From: Leeuwenhoekiella sp. MAR_2009_132
GTDB lineage: Bacteria > Bacteroidota > Bacteroidia > Flavobacteriales > Flavobacteriaceae
Direction of reading: 5' to 3'
Length of the DNA stretch: 64,000 bases
Assembly (NCBI RefSeq): GCF_000687915.1
Contig: NZ_JHZY01000004.1
Coordinates: forward strand, 131,501-195,500
How positions within the stretch are numbered: position 1 is the stretch's first letter; every line of letters begins with the position of its first letter. The notes beneath the pieces were generated by a model. That model saw nothing but the letters and a program-made list of their open reading frames with translations, did no database searches and was not told where the DNA came from. The position numbers and the translations under genes are program-made. Below are positions 44,910 through 53,126 of this stretch, piece after piece.

Positions 44910-45632
44910 ATGCTACTAAAAAAAACTAATATTCACGACAAGTTGTTGCGTGAACAGTTTAAAAAAACGAACGAAGACTCTGTTATAAATTGGGTAAACC
45001 AATTTTTAAAAAAGACACCGTCTCCAAATGAACGTATCTTAGAAAATCTAGCTAGTGACTCGATTGAAGATACTAATGAATTTGACTTTGATCTTTTAGA
45101 CTCTAAGCGCATATTTCACGAAAAAAGTATTCAAAAAATCTGTATTGATTACAGACTTCGGTTTTTAGATTCACGGTTTTTTAAAGGTGCATTCCCACAG
45201 GAAGCACTTACTGAAATTGCTAATTTAGAACAAACGCATAATCTCTCATTAAGCGGTTTTAAAATAATGGCACCTTCAAAAATGTTTGTTTTAAACAAAA
45301 CAGACGACCCGCTATTATTTGCACCTATGGGTAATGGGTATTATTACTTAATTCATAAATGGGGAAATGATTTACACCCCTTGAGAAAACTTTTAATGTG
45401 GCCATTCAAGAATTTTGAAAATTTAATATTCACCATTCTACTTTCAAGTGTAATAGCCACTATGCTAGTACCTGACGGTCTTTTTACCCGTGAGCAATCT
45501 TTTAGCCAGGATGTCATGGTATTCTTTTTTATGTTTAAATCAATTGCCGCAGTGGTTTTATTTTATGGCTTTGCACTAGGTAAAAATTTTAATAATGCCA
45601 TTTGGAAATGCAAATTTGATAAAGCTATATGA
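44910..45632 (+). CDS. Conserved hypothetical membrane protein
   Basis: A 240-residue protein: a charged cytosolic part (about 1-165) then two membrane helices (FENLIFTILLSSVIATMLV and VMVFFFMFKSIAAVVLFYGF). No family is recognised. Its stop overlaps the start of the DUF2007 gene by 4 bases (ATGA type), so the two proteins are likely made together and may act as a pair. Confidence 0.7.
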   Translation: MLLKKTNIHDKLLREQFKKTNEDSVINWVNQFLKKTPSPNERILENLASDSIEDTNEFDFDLLDSKRIFHEKSIQKICIDYRLRFLDSRFFKGAFPQEALTEIANLEQTHNLSLSGFKIMAPSKMFVLNKTDDPLLFAPMGNGYYYLIHKWGNDLHPLRKLLMWPFKNFENLIFTILLSSVIATMLVPDGLFTREQSFSQDVMVFFFMFKSIAAVVLFYGFALGKNFNNAIWKCKFDKAI

Positions 45633-46135
45633 TTAAAGAATCTAATTACGAGCGCGTTTATACTGGATCTGAAATTAATGGAAAGTTTATTCAGAATTAC
45701 TTAGAAGAAGCCGGTATTCACAGTGTTGTACGTAATGATGGCGAAAGTGCAATTCGCGCTGGTTTTGGTACTAATTATATTAATCAAACCCTGGTTTTTG
45801 TTGAAAAAGAAAATCTTGTAAAGGCCAAACATCTTGTAGAAAAGGCATTTGTAAATTCTGAAATCTCAGATACAGATTTTGAAGAACAAGCGACCCAAAG
45901 TAGTATTGAGGATGAAGAATTTGTCACAGATACAAATTCAACTCTTATTCAAAAAGAAGAAAAACCAAAACGATCTATGCTTAATCTCGCATTAAACGCC
46001 GGTTTATTGCTTTACTCATTGTATCGTTTATACCCGCTTACTCAGGGAGAAACATTGCCTACATTTAGAATTGTACTTAGCGGTTTTATTGCTGTTTTTT
46101 GCGCATACACCTTATTTAAGCACTTTAAGAACTAG
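45629..46135 (+). CDS. DUF2007-domain protein with C-terminal membrane helices
   Basis: A 168-residue protein. The N-terminal DUF2007 domain (YERVYTGSEINGKFIQNYL, then ALVF-like LVFVEKENLVKAKHLVEKAF) covers about 1-75 and resembles PII-like/ACT-scale folds. An acidic linker (about 80-115) follows, then two short membrane helices (LNLALNAGLLLYSLYRLYPL, then FRIVLSGFIAVFCAYTLF). DUF2007 proteins are described as putative signal transducers without a proven ligand. It overlaps the upstream gene by 4 bases. Confidence 0.8.
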   Translation: MIKESNYERVYTGSEINGKFIQNYLEEAGIHSVVRNDGESAIRAGFGTNYINQTLVFVEKENLVKAKHLVEKAFVNSEISDTDFEEQATQSSIEDEEFVTDTNSTLIQKEEKPKRSMLNLALNAGLLLYSLYRLYPLTQGETLPTFRIVLSGFIAVFCAYTLFKHFKN

Positions 46136-46146
46136 TTTTTAAAAAT

Positions 46147-46189
46147 AACACTCCATTACTCAATCATTTTGAAAAAGTAATGGAGTGTT
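46147..46189 (+). terminator. Terminator after the DUF2007 gene
   Basis: Fourteen-base perfect arms AACACTCCATTACT and AGTAATGGAGTGTT around a 15-base loop, followed by TTTA. It starts 12 bases past the stop. Confidence 0.85.
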
Positions 46190-46280
46190 TTATGCCTTAT
46201 CGTTAAATTTTAGTGCCTGGCGCAACCTATTTCATTATTGTTCATCTATAGATTAACAAACAATCTTAAACAAACAACTA

Positions 46281-46871
46281 ATGAAATTTTCACATTTTTT
46301 ACTCCTTTCGCTTTTCGCACTTAACATTGCGTGCACAAGCTCAGATGACAATTATCAACCTGTTTTAAGCTCTTTTGAAGTATCAAATCTGGTTAGCATT
46401 CCCGAATCGAGCTCAACGTATAATCTAAACGATACACTTTACGTAGATCTCAATGTGCCATTATCTATAACCACAAATGCAAATGAAACTGTAAGTCTTA
46501 CAGAACTGGTACCTAATGCTCAATTTGCAGAATTTTATTTATTTAGATACAAAAAAACTGATACGTTGCGCAAAACTCCTATACCTTTTAAAACTACAGA
46601 TGTCTTTATTAGTAAAGGCACTGGCAGATTAGCTGCAGATGGCATTGCTCTTACAGCAACTAAAGACACTACAGCTTACAAAGTACGTTTAGGTATAAAA
46701 TTGAATACGGCAGGAGAATTTTTCTTTGGCCCTTACAATCAAACTACAGTAGATGCGTTTTATACCGTTTTACAAGATGCCAAGACCTTAGATATCGTGG
46801 AATTAAAAACCTCTATATCAGGACAAAATCCCGGAAACCGATTTAGTTTTGAAGTTCTTGCTGAAGAATAA
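46281..46871 (+). CDS. Hypothetical lipoprotein
   Basis: A 196-residue lipoprotein with signal LNIAC, Cys18 lipidated, followed by the acidic TSSDDN that is typical of flavobacterial surface lipoproteins. The mature part is rich in Thr, Ser and beta-type residues. The family is not recognised. It is a single gene closed by a strong terminator at 46890. Confidence 0.78.
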   Translation: MKFSHFLLLSLFALNIACTSSDDNYQPVLSSFEVSNLVSIPESSSTYNLNDTLYVDLNVPLSITTNANETVSLTELVPNAQFAEFYLFRYKKTDTLRKTPIPFKTTDVFISKGTGRLAADGIALTATKDTTAYKVRLGIKLNTAGEFFFGPYNQTTVDAFYTVLQDAKTLDIVELKTSISGQNPGNRFSFEVLAEE

Positions 46872-46889
46872 AGCAACGAATTAAACTAG

Positions 46890-46923
46890 AAAAGCCTTAG
46901 TTAATAAATTAACTAAGGCTTTT
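46890..46923. terminator. Bidirectional terminator
   Basis: Fifteen-base perfect arms AAAAGCCTTAGTTAA and TTAACTAAGGCTTTT around the loop TAAA, with A and T runs on the two sides. It serves the lipoprotein gene and the convergent ABC-F gene. Confidence 0.93.
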
Positions 46924-46945
46924 TTTATATCTAAAATTTATGATA

Positions 46946-48571
46946 CTATACGTTTAACGAATACATTTGTTGACGTTGCTCTTTAATTTTAGGATCATTC
47001 ATATACTCATCAAAACTTAAATAACGGTCGATACCACCGTTAGGAGTAAGTTCTAAGATACGATTACCTACCGTTTGTGCAAACTCATGGTCACTAGTAG
47101 TTAGTAAAATTGTGCCTTTAAAGTTTTTAAGACTATTGTTTATAGCCGTAATAGACTCTAGATCTAAATGGTTTGTAGGCTCATCAAACATAAGAACGTT
47201 TGCACGTTGCATCATCATTCTGCTTAACATACAGCGTACTTTTTCTCCTCCGGAAAGCACATTAGAAGTTTTAAGCGCCTCTTCTCCAGAAAAAATCATC
47301 TTCCCTAAGAAACCTCTTAAAAATACTTCTTCACGCTCCTGCTCTGTTTTTGCATACTGACGTAACCAATCTACTAAGGTTAAATCATTTTCAAAATACT
47401 CTTGATTATCAACAGGCAAATAGGATTGATTTGTTGTAACACCCCACTCATATTTACCTTCTAATGCATTTTGTTTTCCATTTAAGATCTCATAAAAAGC
47501 AGTAGTAGCACGGCTGTCTTTAGAATAGACAACTAGCTTATCACCTTTTGCAAGATTGAGATTTATGTTTTTGAATAAAATCTCTCCATCTATAGAAGAA
47601 GCTAATTTTTCAATATTTAAAATCTGATCTCCTGCTTCACGCTCGCGTTCAAATATAATAGCAGGATATCTTCGGCTTGAAGGTCTAATGTCATTTACAT
47701 TAAGCTTTTCAATCATTTTCTTACGAGATGTTGCTTGTTTACTCTTTGCAACGTTCGCGCTAAAACGACGTATAAACTCTTCAAGTTCTTTTTTCTTCTC
47801 TTCAGACTTCTTGTTTTGTTGCGCACGTTGACGCGCTGCTAACTGTGAAGACTCATACCAGAATGTATAGTTTCCGCTAAAGTGAGAAATTTTTCCGAAG
47901 TCAATATCTGATATATGTGTACAAACTGCGTCTAAAAAGTGACGGTCGTGAGATACCACAATCACACAATTCTCATAATTAGCCAAAAAGTTTTCTAACC
48001 AGTTAATGGTCTCATAATCTAAATCGTTTGTTGGCTCATCCATTATCAAAACATCTGGATTACCAAACAAAGCCTGTGCTAAAAGCACACGTACTTTTTG
48101 TTTACTATCAAGATCTTTGACCAGATTGTAATGTAAATCTTCAGAAATACCTAAACTAGATAAAAGAGCAGCTGCATCACTGTCTGCATTCCAGCCATTC
48201 ATCTCTTCAAATTTCACTTGTAATTCTCCTATACGGTCTGCATTCTCGTCTGTGTAGTCTGCATAAAGTGCATCCATCTCAGACTTTATTTTATATAGTG
48301 GCTTATTACCTTTAAGAACGGTATCTAAAACAGTATAGTCGTCAAAAGCATAGTGATCCTGCTCAAGTACAGACATACGCTTACCCGCCTCCAAATGTAC
48401 GTTACCGCTCGTAGCGTCATCTTTACCCGATATAATTTTTAAAAATGTAGATTTTCCTGCTCCGTTAGCTCCTATAATTCCATAACAGTTTCCTTGTGTA
48501 AATGATACATTCACCTCATCAAAGAGAACTCTTTTACCGAATTGAACAGATAAATTTGATACTGATAACAT
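46946..48571 (-). CDS. ABC-F family ATPase (YbiT-like) with one degenerate ATP site
   Basis: A 541-residue soluble protein with two ATPase domains and the helical ABC-F linker (about 240-290). Domain 1 has Walker A GANGAGKST (34-42) and Walker B LIMDEPTNDLD, but DLDSKQKVR (153-161) where LSGGE is expected. Domain 2 has LSGGEKVR (439-446) and MFDEPTNHLD, but its Walker A reads VVYSKDSRATTAFYEI (348-363), lacking the Gly and Lys residues. One composite site should bind ATP normally and the other should not. ABC-F proteins act on ribosomes; a translation-factor role is likely, antibiotic resistance less so. Confidence 0.92.
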   Translation of the reverse strand: MLSVSNLSVQFGKRVLFDEVNVSFTQGNCYGIIGANGAGKSTFLKIISGKDDATSGNVHLEAGKRMSVLEQDHYAFDDYTVLDTVLKGNKPLYKIKSEMDALYADYTDENADRIGELQVKFEEMNGWNADSDAAALLSSLGISEDLHYNLVKDLDSKQKVRVLLAQALFGNPDVLIMDEPTNDLDYETINWLENFLANYENCVIVVSHDRHFLDAVCTHISDIDFGKISHFSGNYTFWYESSQLAARQRAQQNKKSEEKKKELEEFIRRFSANVAKSKQATSRKKMIEKLNVNDIRPSSRRYPAIIFEREREAGDQILNIEKLASSIDGEILFKNINLNLAKGDKLVVYSKDSRATTAFYEILNGKQNALEGKYEWGVTTNQSYLPVDNQEYFENDLTLVDWLRQYAKTEQEREEVFLRGFLGKMIFSGEEALKTSNVLSGGEKVRCMLSRMMMQRANVLMFDEPTNHLDLESITAINNSLKNFKGTILLTTSDHEFAQTVGNRILELTPNGGIDRYLSFDEYMNDPKIKEQRQQMYSLNV

Positions 48572-48742
48572 AGCTTAAACCCTAATTTTTTAATGATTTG
48601 CAAAAGTACAGCTTATAACCTAAAACAAGAAATATTAACTTTTATAATATATGTTTTAACTTCTAATTAACAGGACTCTTCAACCTTCAAAGTTACATTT
48701 GATGTCTTATTTAAAATTTCTCCTATAGACTAAAAATTACCT

Positions 48743-50158
48743 ATGAGCTTTAAGCTAATCCTAGCGTCGTTCTCAATTGCATTATTATTGGGATGTTCTT
48801 CAGACACTAAATACTCAAAATCTGGCACTTACATAGGTGGGGAAATCGTAAACCCTACTTCAAATTATATCATTTTAAAGAAAGATGATTTGCTAATAGA
48901 TACTATTGCGCTTGATCAAAACAACAGATTTTCTTACAAATTAAAATCTGTTAAAAAAGGGCTATATAACATCTTTCATAATGAGCAACAACTTATTTAT
49001 CTAGAACCCGGCGATAGTCTACTCCTACGTGTAAATACTTTTGAATTTGATGAGACCTTGACCTTTGGAGGTTATGGTGAAGCTGAAAATAATTTATTAA
49101 TTCATTTTTTTCTTAGAAACGAAGATGAAAATGATTTGATGATTCGTGGTGATGTGTATCAAACAGATCCTGAAACCTTCAATCAAAATATTTTAAAACT
49201 GAAGCAAGAGCGGGAACAGCTTTTGGCTAATTTTATAGAGAAGAACAAAGTAAGTTCAGAATTTATTAAAATCGCTGAAGCTATTATTAAATACGATTTC
49301 TGCGCTCGCAAAGAAGTTTATCCTACCTCTCATTTTGGAGATGATCGCCTAAAATATATGGACTCTCTGGCGACAAGTTTTTACGACTGCAGAAAAGAAG
49401 TAGATTTTAATGATGCTTCGCTATTAAGTTTATTTTCATATCAGCGCTTTTTAATCAATTATTTCAATCAGGCTGCATATAGACAATACTATAAAACGGA
49501 ACCTTATAACCCGCAATCGTTTACGCACAACTTGCATAAATTACGTCTCATAGAGACTAAAGTAAAAGATGAGCAGGTAGAGAGTTTTTTATTAACTCGT
49601 ACTATAAAAAATTATTTAGCTAACAGTAATGATAAAAAAGGTGGCGAGACACTTTATGATATGTATATGCAGCGTATCGCATCTGACGATAATAAAGCAG
49701 AAATTAAAGCGCTGTATGAGGCAAATAAAAATATCGAAACTGGCAAACGTATCCCCGAAGAATGGGTCATTAACTCAAAACAAGATACTATTAGCCTAAG
49801 AAGCCTTATTAAGAAACCTACTTTCATTTTTTTCTGGTCTAATACAAAGAAATCGCAGGCTAAACGATCACAAGCTTTGGCAAAATCACTTATTCAAAAA
49901 TATCCTGAATACACATATTTAGCCATTAATGTAAACGATAATTATCATGATTGGATAGACACTTCAAAACGTTATGATTTTGATTTGACTAAACAAATAC
50001 AATTTGCAGATCGCTATAAGGAAATAGCAGATGATTTAGCGATTAATTCGCTTCTTAAAACTTTTATATTAGACCGAAAGGGTTTTATTATAAACGCACA
50101 CGCCAACTTATACAGTTCTAATTTTGAAAATGAACTTTTAGAAGGTCTCAACAAATAA
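48743..50158 (+). CDS. Lipoprotein with thioredoxin-like domain lacking CxxC
   Basis: A 471-residue lipoprotein with signal LLLGC, Cys18 lipidated. About 25-115 resembles DUF4369 (GTYIGGEIVNPTSNYIILKKD, then YLEPGDSLLLRV), which commonly precedes TlpA-type thioredoxins in Bacteroidota. The C-terminal third is thioredoxin-like (PTFIFFWSNTKKSQAKRS, YPEYTYLAINVN, TFILDRKGFIINAH), but the active-site CxxC is replaced by NTKKS, so it cannot act as a disulfide enzyme. It may bind haem or another ligand. It is a single gene ending at a strong terminator. Confidence 0.82.
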   Translation: MSFKLILASFSIALLLGCSSDTKYSKSGTYIGGEIVNPTSNYIILKKDDLLIDTIALDQNNRFSYKLKSVKKGLYNIFHNEQQLIYLEPGDSLLLRVNTFEFDETLTFGGYGEAENNLLIHFFLRNEDENDLMIRGDVYQTDPETFNQNILKLKQEREQLLANFIEKNKVSSEFIKIAEAIIKYDFCARKEVYPTSHFGDDRLKYMDSLATSFYDCRKEVDFNDASLLSLFSYQRFLINYFNQAAYRQYYKTEPYNPQSFTHNLHKLRLIETKVKDEQVESFLLTRTIKNYLANSNDKKGGETLYDMYMQRIASDDNKAEIKALYEANKNIETGKRIPEEWVINSKQDTISLRSLIKKPTFIFFWSNTKKSQAKRSQALAKSLIQKYPEYTYLAINVNDNYHDWIDTSKRYDFDLTKQIQFADRYKEIADDLAINSLLKTFILDRKGFIINAHANLYSSNFENELLEGLNK

Positions 50159-50190
50159 AAAAAATCAGGATTTAAAATAAATATCTTAAC

Positions 50191-50223
50191 AAAAAAATCC
50201 TGCTCGATGAGCAGGATTTTTTT
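50191..50223. terminator. Bidirectional terminator
   Basis: Fifteen-base arms AAAAAAATCCTGCTC and GAGCAGGATTTTTTT around the loop GAT. It lies between convergent genes 50158 and 50246. Confidence 0.95.
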
Positions 50224-50245
50224 GATTAAATTAGAAACTATATTC

Positions 50246-50899
50246 CTAATTTCCTTTATTATAATCTGCTAAAAATTTCTCTAAACCACTATCAGTAAGT
50301 GGGTGTTTCAGCAATCCTTCAATTGCAGAAAGAGGTCCTGTCATTACATCAGATCCTAATTTAGCACAATCAATAACGTGCATTGTGTGACGTACAGAAG
50401 CTGCTAAAATTTGAGTTTCAAAAGCATAGTTATCATAGACCAAACGTATATCTGCTATTAATCCTAAACCATCTGTAGATATATCGTCTAAACGACCTAT
50501 AAACGGAGACACATACGTTGCTCCTGCTTTTGCAGCCAATAATGCCTGACCCACAGAAAATACAAGTGTACAGTTTGTACGTATTCCTTTATCGCTAAAA
50601 TATTTTAAAGCCTTAACACCATCCTTAATCATAGGAATCTTTACAACGATTTGCTCGTGCAAAGCGGCTAACTCTTCACCTTCTTTAATCATACCTTCAA
50701 GATCTGTTGAGATCACTTCGGCACTTACATCACCATCAACAAGGTTACATATATCTACATAATGCTTTAAAATATTATCTCTACCCTTAATGCCTTCTTT
50801 AGCCATCAATGATGGGTTTGTAGTTACACCGTCAAGAACTCCTAATTCCTGGGCTTCCTTAATCTGATCAAGGTTTGCTGTATCAATAAAAAATTTCAT
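50246..50899 (-). CDS. fsa: Fructose-6-phosphate aldolase (small transaldolase family)
   Basis: A 217-residue TIM-barrel aldolase. Family signatures are [33 protein letters not shown] (about 25-37) and [12 protein letters not shown] (about 85-96) with the Schiff-base Lys. [11 protein letters not shown] follows. The short length separates it from classical transaldolase (about 320 residues). It may work as a transaldolase in the pentose-phosphate pathway or cleave fructose-6-phosphate; the two are not separable by sequence here. Confidence 0.93.
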   Translation of the reverse strand: MKFFIDTANLDQIKEAQELGVLDGVTTNPSLMAKEGIKGRDNILKHYVDICNLVDGDVSAEVISTDLEGMIKEGEELAALHEQIVVKIPMIKDGVKALKYFSDKGIRTNCTLVFSVGQALLAAKAGATYVSPFIGRLDDISTDGLGLIADIRLVYDNYAFETQILAASVRHTMHVIDCAKLGSDVMTGPLSAIEGLLKHPLTDSGLEKFLADYNKGN

Positions 50900-51022
50900 G
50901 TAAAGATTTTTGAATTATCAATTAGTTTCAACTTCAAATTTAAGCAATTAAAACGTCATTCATTGTAAAGAAAAGTTATTATACAGAGCGCTTTAAGCAC
51001 TTAAACTATATTAACCCCCATC

Positions 51023-51826
51023 TTAAAGTTTATAGTGATTGAGAAGCAATCGCTCATAGATTTTACCGGGTAAAATACCTTTTAAAAACACCGAAAACTT
51101 TTGCATAAATGCACCTACTTTATAGTTTACATCAGGATCTGGACTATTTATAATTTTATATATAGCTTCTCCCATTAGTTGAGGATTCATTCCTTGATCA
51201 ACGTGTTCATCCATCAATGAAAGTGACTTTCCGTAGTTCTCTGCATAGGCAGATTCTGTAGATAAAGGTGCATGATATCTTCCGGAAGCGATATTAGTAG
51301 CAAAATCGCCCGGAGCTACGTTACATAGTTTTATATTAAACTCTTTCAGCTCCATACGCAGGGCTTCAGTTGTTAAACCTAATGCACCTTTTGTAGCAGA
51401 ATATGCGCTTCGGTATGGCAAACCCATAAAACCGGCAATTGAGGTCACGTTTAGTATAAGACCAGACCTGTTTGCACGCATAGACGGCAAAACTTCTTTA
51501 ATGAGCGCGAGAGGCCCAAAGTAATTGGTTTCAAAAATAGATTTAAGTTCTTCTTCGGGAATTTCTTCTAATGGGCCGGTAATACCCTTGCCTGCATTAT
51601 TAATGAGAACATCTATACGCCCTTCTTTTTCAAGGATATAAGCGACCGCATTTTTAATTGTGGCACGATTTGTAACATCAAGAGCAACAAAATGAACTCC
51701 GTTTTCTACTGGCTGTTTAGGAGACCTGCTGGTACCGTAAACTGTATATCCTTTAGTAACGAGATAATGTGCTGTAGATTTTCCAATTCCGGAAGAGGCT
51801 CCTGTGATCAGGACAACTTGAGACAT
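51023..51826 (-). CDS. Classical short-chain dehydrogenase/reductase
   Basis: A 267-residue NAD(P)-dependent oxidoreductase. The nucleotide loop is TGASSGIGKST (about 7-17), then NNAGKGITGPLEE and the catalytic YSATKGALG with Tyr-x3-Lys. The C-terminal part contains a hydrophobic patch (VGAFMQKFSVFLKGILP) that could touch a membrane or lipid. The substrate is unknown. Its promoter region adjoins the signal recognition particle RNA, which lies 49 bases upstream and is transcribed in the same direction. Confidence 0.9.
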   Translation of the reverse strand: MSQVVLITGASSGIGKSTAHYLVTKGYTVYGTSRSPKQPVENGVHFVALDVTNRATIKNAVAYILEKEGRIDVLINNAGKGITGPLEEIPEEELKSIFETNYFGPLALIKEVLPSMRANRSGLILNVTSIAGFMGLPYRSAYSATKGALGLTTEALRMELKEFNIKLCNVAPGDFATNIASGRYHAPLSTESAYAENYGKSLSLMDEHVDQGMNPQLMGEAIYKIINSPDPDVNYKVGAFMQKFSVFLKGILPGKIYERLLLNHYKL

Positions 51827-51868
51827 AGTAAAATTTTAGAGCGGGGAAAATACGTAAATATAAGGCAT

Positions 51869-51970
51869 AAAAAAAGGCAAGCTACCTACATCACACCGCT
51901 ACGACCATCTACCCTTGCTGCGTTCCCGCCCTGGGGGAGTTCGACAGGAGCTGGTTGTGTAGGACTTGCC
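51869..51970 (-). ncRNA. ffs: Signal recognition particle RNA (small bacterial type, 4.5S-like)
   Basis: Read on the minus strand from 51970, the transcript opens GGCAAGTCC and closes with CTTGCC at 51881-51876, so the ends pair. The central apical loop contains the conserved box GGGAACGCAGCAAGGGTA (about 51937-51912, minus), the Ffh-binding site, flanked by CTCCCCCAGGGC. The mature RNA is about 95 nucleotides (51876-51970), and the adjoining T run to 51869 should end transcription. It guides membrane-protein targeting with Ffh. A promoter with exact TTTG-N19-TATATTTG lies just upstream. Confidence 0.95.
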
Positions 51971-51975
51971 AGCTG

Positions 51976-52006
51976 CAAATATACAGTAATAGTGTAGCAA
52001 ACCAAA
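51976..52006 (-). promoter_or_regulatory. Promoter of the SRP RNA gene (TTTG-N19-TATATTTG)
   Basis: On the minus strand TTTG (52003-52006) and TATATTTG (51976-51983) are 19 bases apart, matching the Bacteroidota -33/-7 consensus exactly. The last base of the -7 box is 6 bases before the RNA start at 51970. Confidence 0.85.
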
Positions 52007-52059
52007 CGTTTTTTAAACTGAATTTATTGATTTAACTTGGTCTCAAAATTTAAGTCCTT

Positions 52060-53118
52060 ATGCGCATTTATAACCTTCTCGTTATCTTTGTTTTATCTGC
52101 TATCGTTACTTCTTGCGGTAACGGAAAAGATATTAGTAAAAGTTTTTCTATAGCATTAGATAAACCTGCTCAAACCCTAATTAATGGCGAATCACTAAAT
52201 ATCAGCCTCAAATCTAAAGGGGATATAGAGATCGATTCGGTCACTTATTACTTAGATGATTTTAAACTGGGACATAAAAAGGATAACTCACCACTTCAAA
52301 CTGAAGTTAAAAGTTCTAAACTAGGCACTAAAGAGCTAAAGGCCGAAATTTTTGTAGGAGGTAAATCTGCGATTATCAACACAACGCTGACCTTTGTTTC
52401 TAGCCAAACTCCGTCTTTATATACCTATGAGATTATAAATACCTATCCTCATAACACAGAGTCTTACACACAGGGTTTAGAATTTCATAATGATACTCTA
52501 TATGAGAGTGTGGGTGAGTATGGGCATTCTGCCTTACTAAAAACAGATTTAGCTACAGGTGCAATTCTAAATCGAATAGATCTTGATAAGTCTTTTTTCG
52601 CAGAAGGCTTGACTATTATAAACTCTAAAATCATACAACTTACCTGGCAATCTAATCAGGGTTTTATTTACGACCTCAATACCTTTAAAAAGGAAGGTAC
52701 TTTTCAATATTCAAAAAGTAAAGAAGGCTGGGGTCTTTGTAATGACGGTCAAAAGATCTATAAATCTGACGGTACCGAAAAAATATGGATTCTAGATTCT
52801 AAAACGCTTGCCGAACAGGATTATATACAAGTTGTAGATTCTAAAAAGTTACGTTCTAAGTTTAATGAATTAGAATGGGTTGATGGTAAAATTTACGCAA
52901 ACAGCTATCAATTTGACAGTATCTCGATTATAAACCCAGAGACGGGTGCTATTGAAGGTGTTGTTGATTTACGTCCTCTAAAAAAAGAGATTAAAACCAT
53001 AAAAGATACCGGTAATGAAGTACTTAATGGAATAGCTTACAATCAAAATACTAATAAACTATACGTTACAGGTAAACATTGGGACAAGCTCTTTGAGATA
53101 CGCATACTTAAGAAATAA
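52060..53118 (+). CDS. Glutaminyl-peptide cyclotransferase, lipoprotein
   Basis: A 352-residue lipoprotein (IVTSC, Cys19) that should turn N-terminal Gln of exported proteins into pyroglutamate. Residues about 30-120 form an Ig-like beta domain. The rest is a five-bladed propeller of the plant/bacterial QC type: YEIINTYPHNTESYTQGLEF, DTLYESVGEYGHSALLKTDL, FFAEGLTIINSKIIQLTWQS, GWGLCNDGQKIYKSDG and NELEWVDGKIYANSYQ are all hallmarks. Six secreted proteins in this window have signal sites leaving or near N-terminal Gln, its likely substrates. The next gene starts 8 bases after the stop. Confidence 0.92.
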   Translation: MRIYNLLVIFVLSAIVTSCGNGKDISKSFSIALDKPAQTLINGESLNISLKSKGDIEIDSVTYYLDDFKLGHKKDNSPLQTEVKSSKLGTKELKAEIFVGGKSAIINTTLTFVSSQTPSLYTYEIINTYPHNTESYTQGLEFHNDTLYESVGEYGHSALLKTDLATGAILNRIDLDKSFFAEGLTIINSKIIQLTWQSNQGFIYDLNTFKKEGTFQYSKSKEGWGLCNDGQKIYKSDGTEKIWILDSKTLAEQDYIQVVDSKKLRSKFNELEWVDGKIYANSYQFDSISIINPETGAIEGVVDLRPLKKEIKTIKDTGNEVLNGIAYNQNTNKLYVTGKHWDKLFEIRILKK

Positions 53119-53126
53119 GTAGGGCC

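Noticed and set aside
46281..46871. Possible DUF4843-like lipoprotein
   Set aside because: The acidic residues after the lipidated Cys and the size are suggestive, but no clear family motif is visible, so it stays hypothetical.
51692..51997. Plus-strand frame of about 100 codons
   Set aside because: It crosses the SRP RNA and the opposite SDR gene, has no recognisable domain and is explained by those features.
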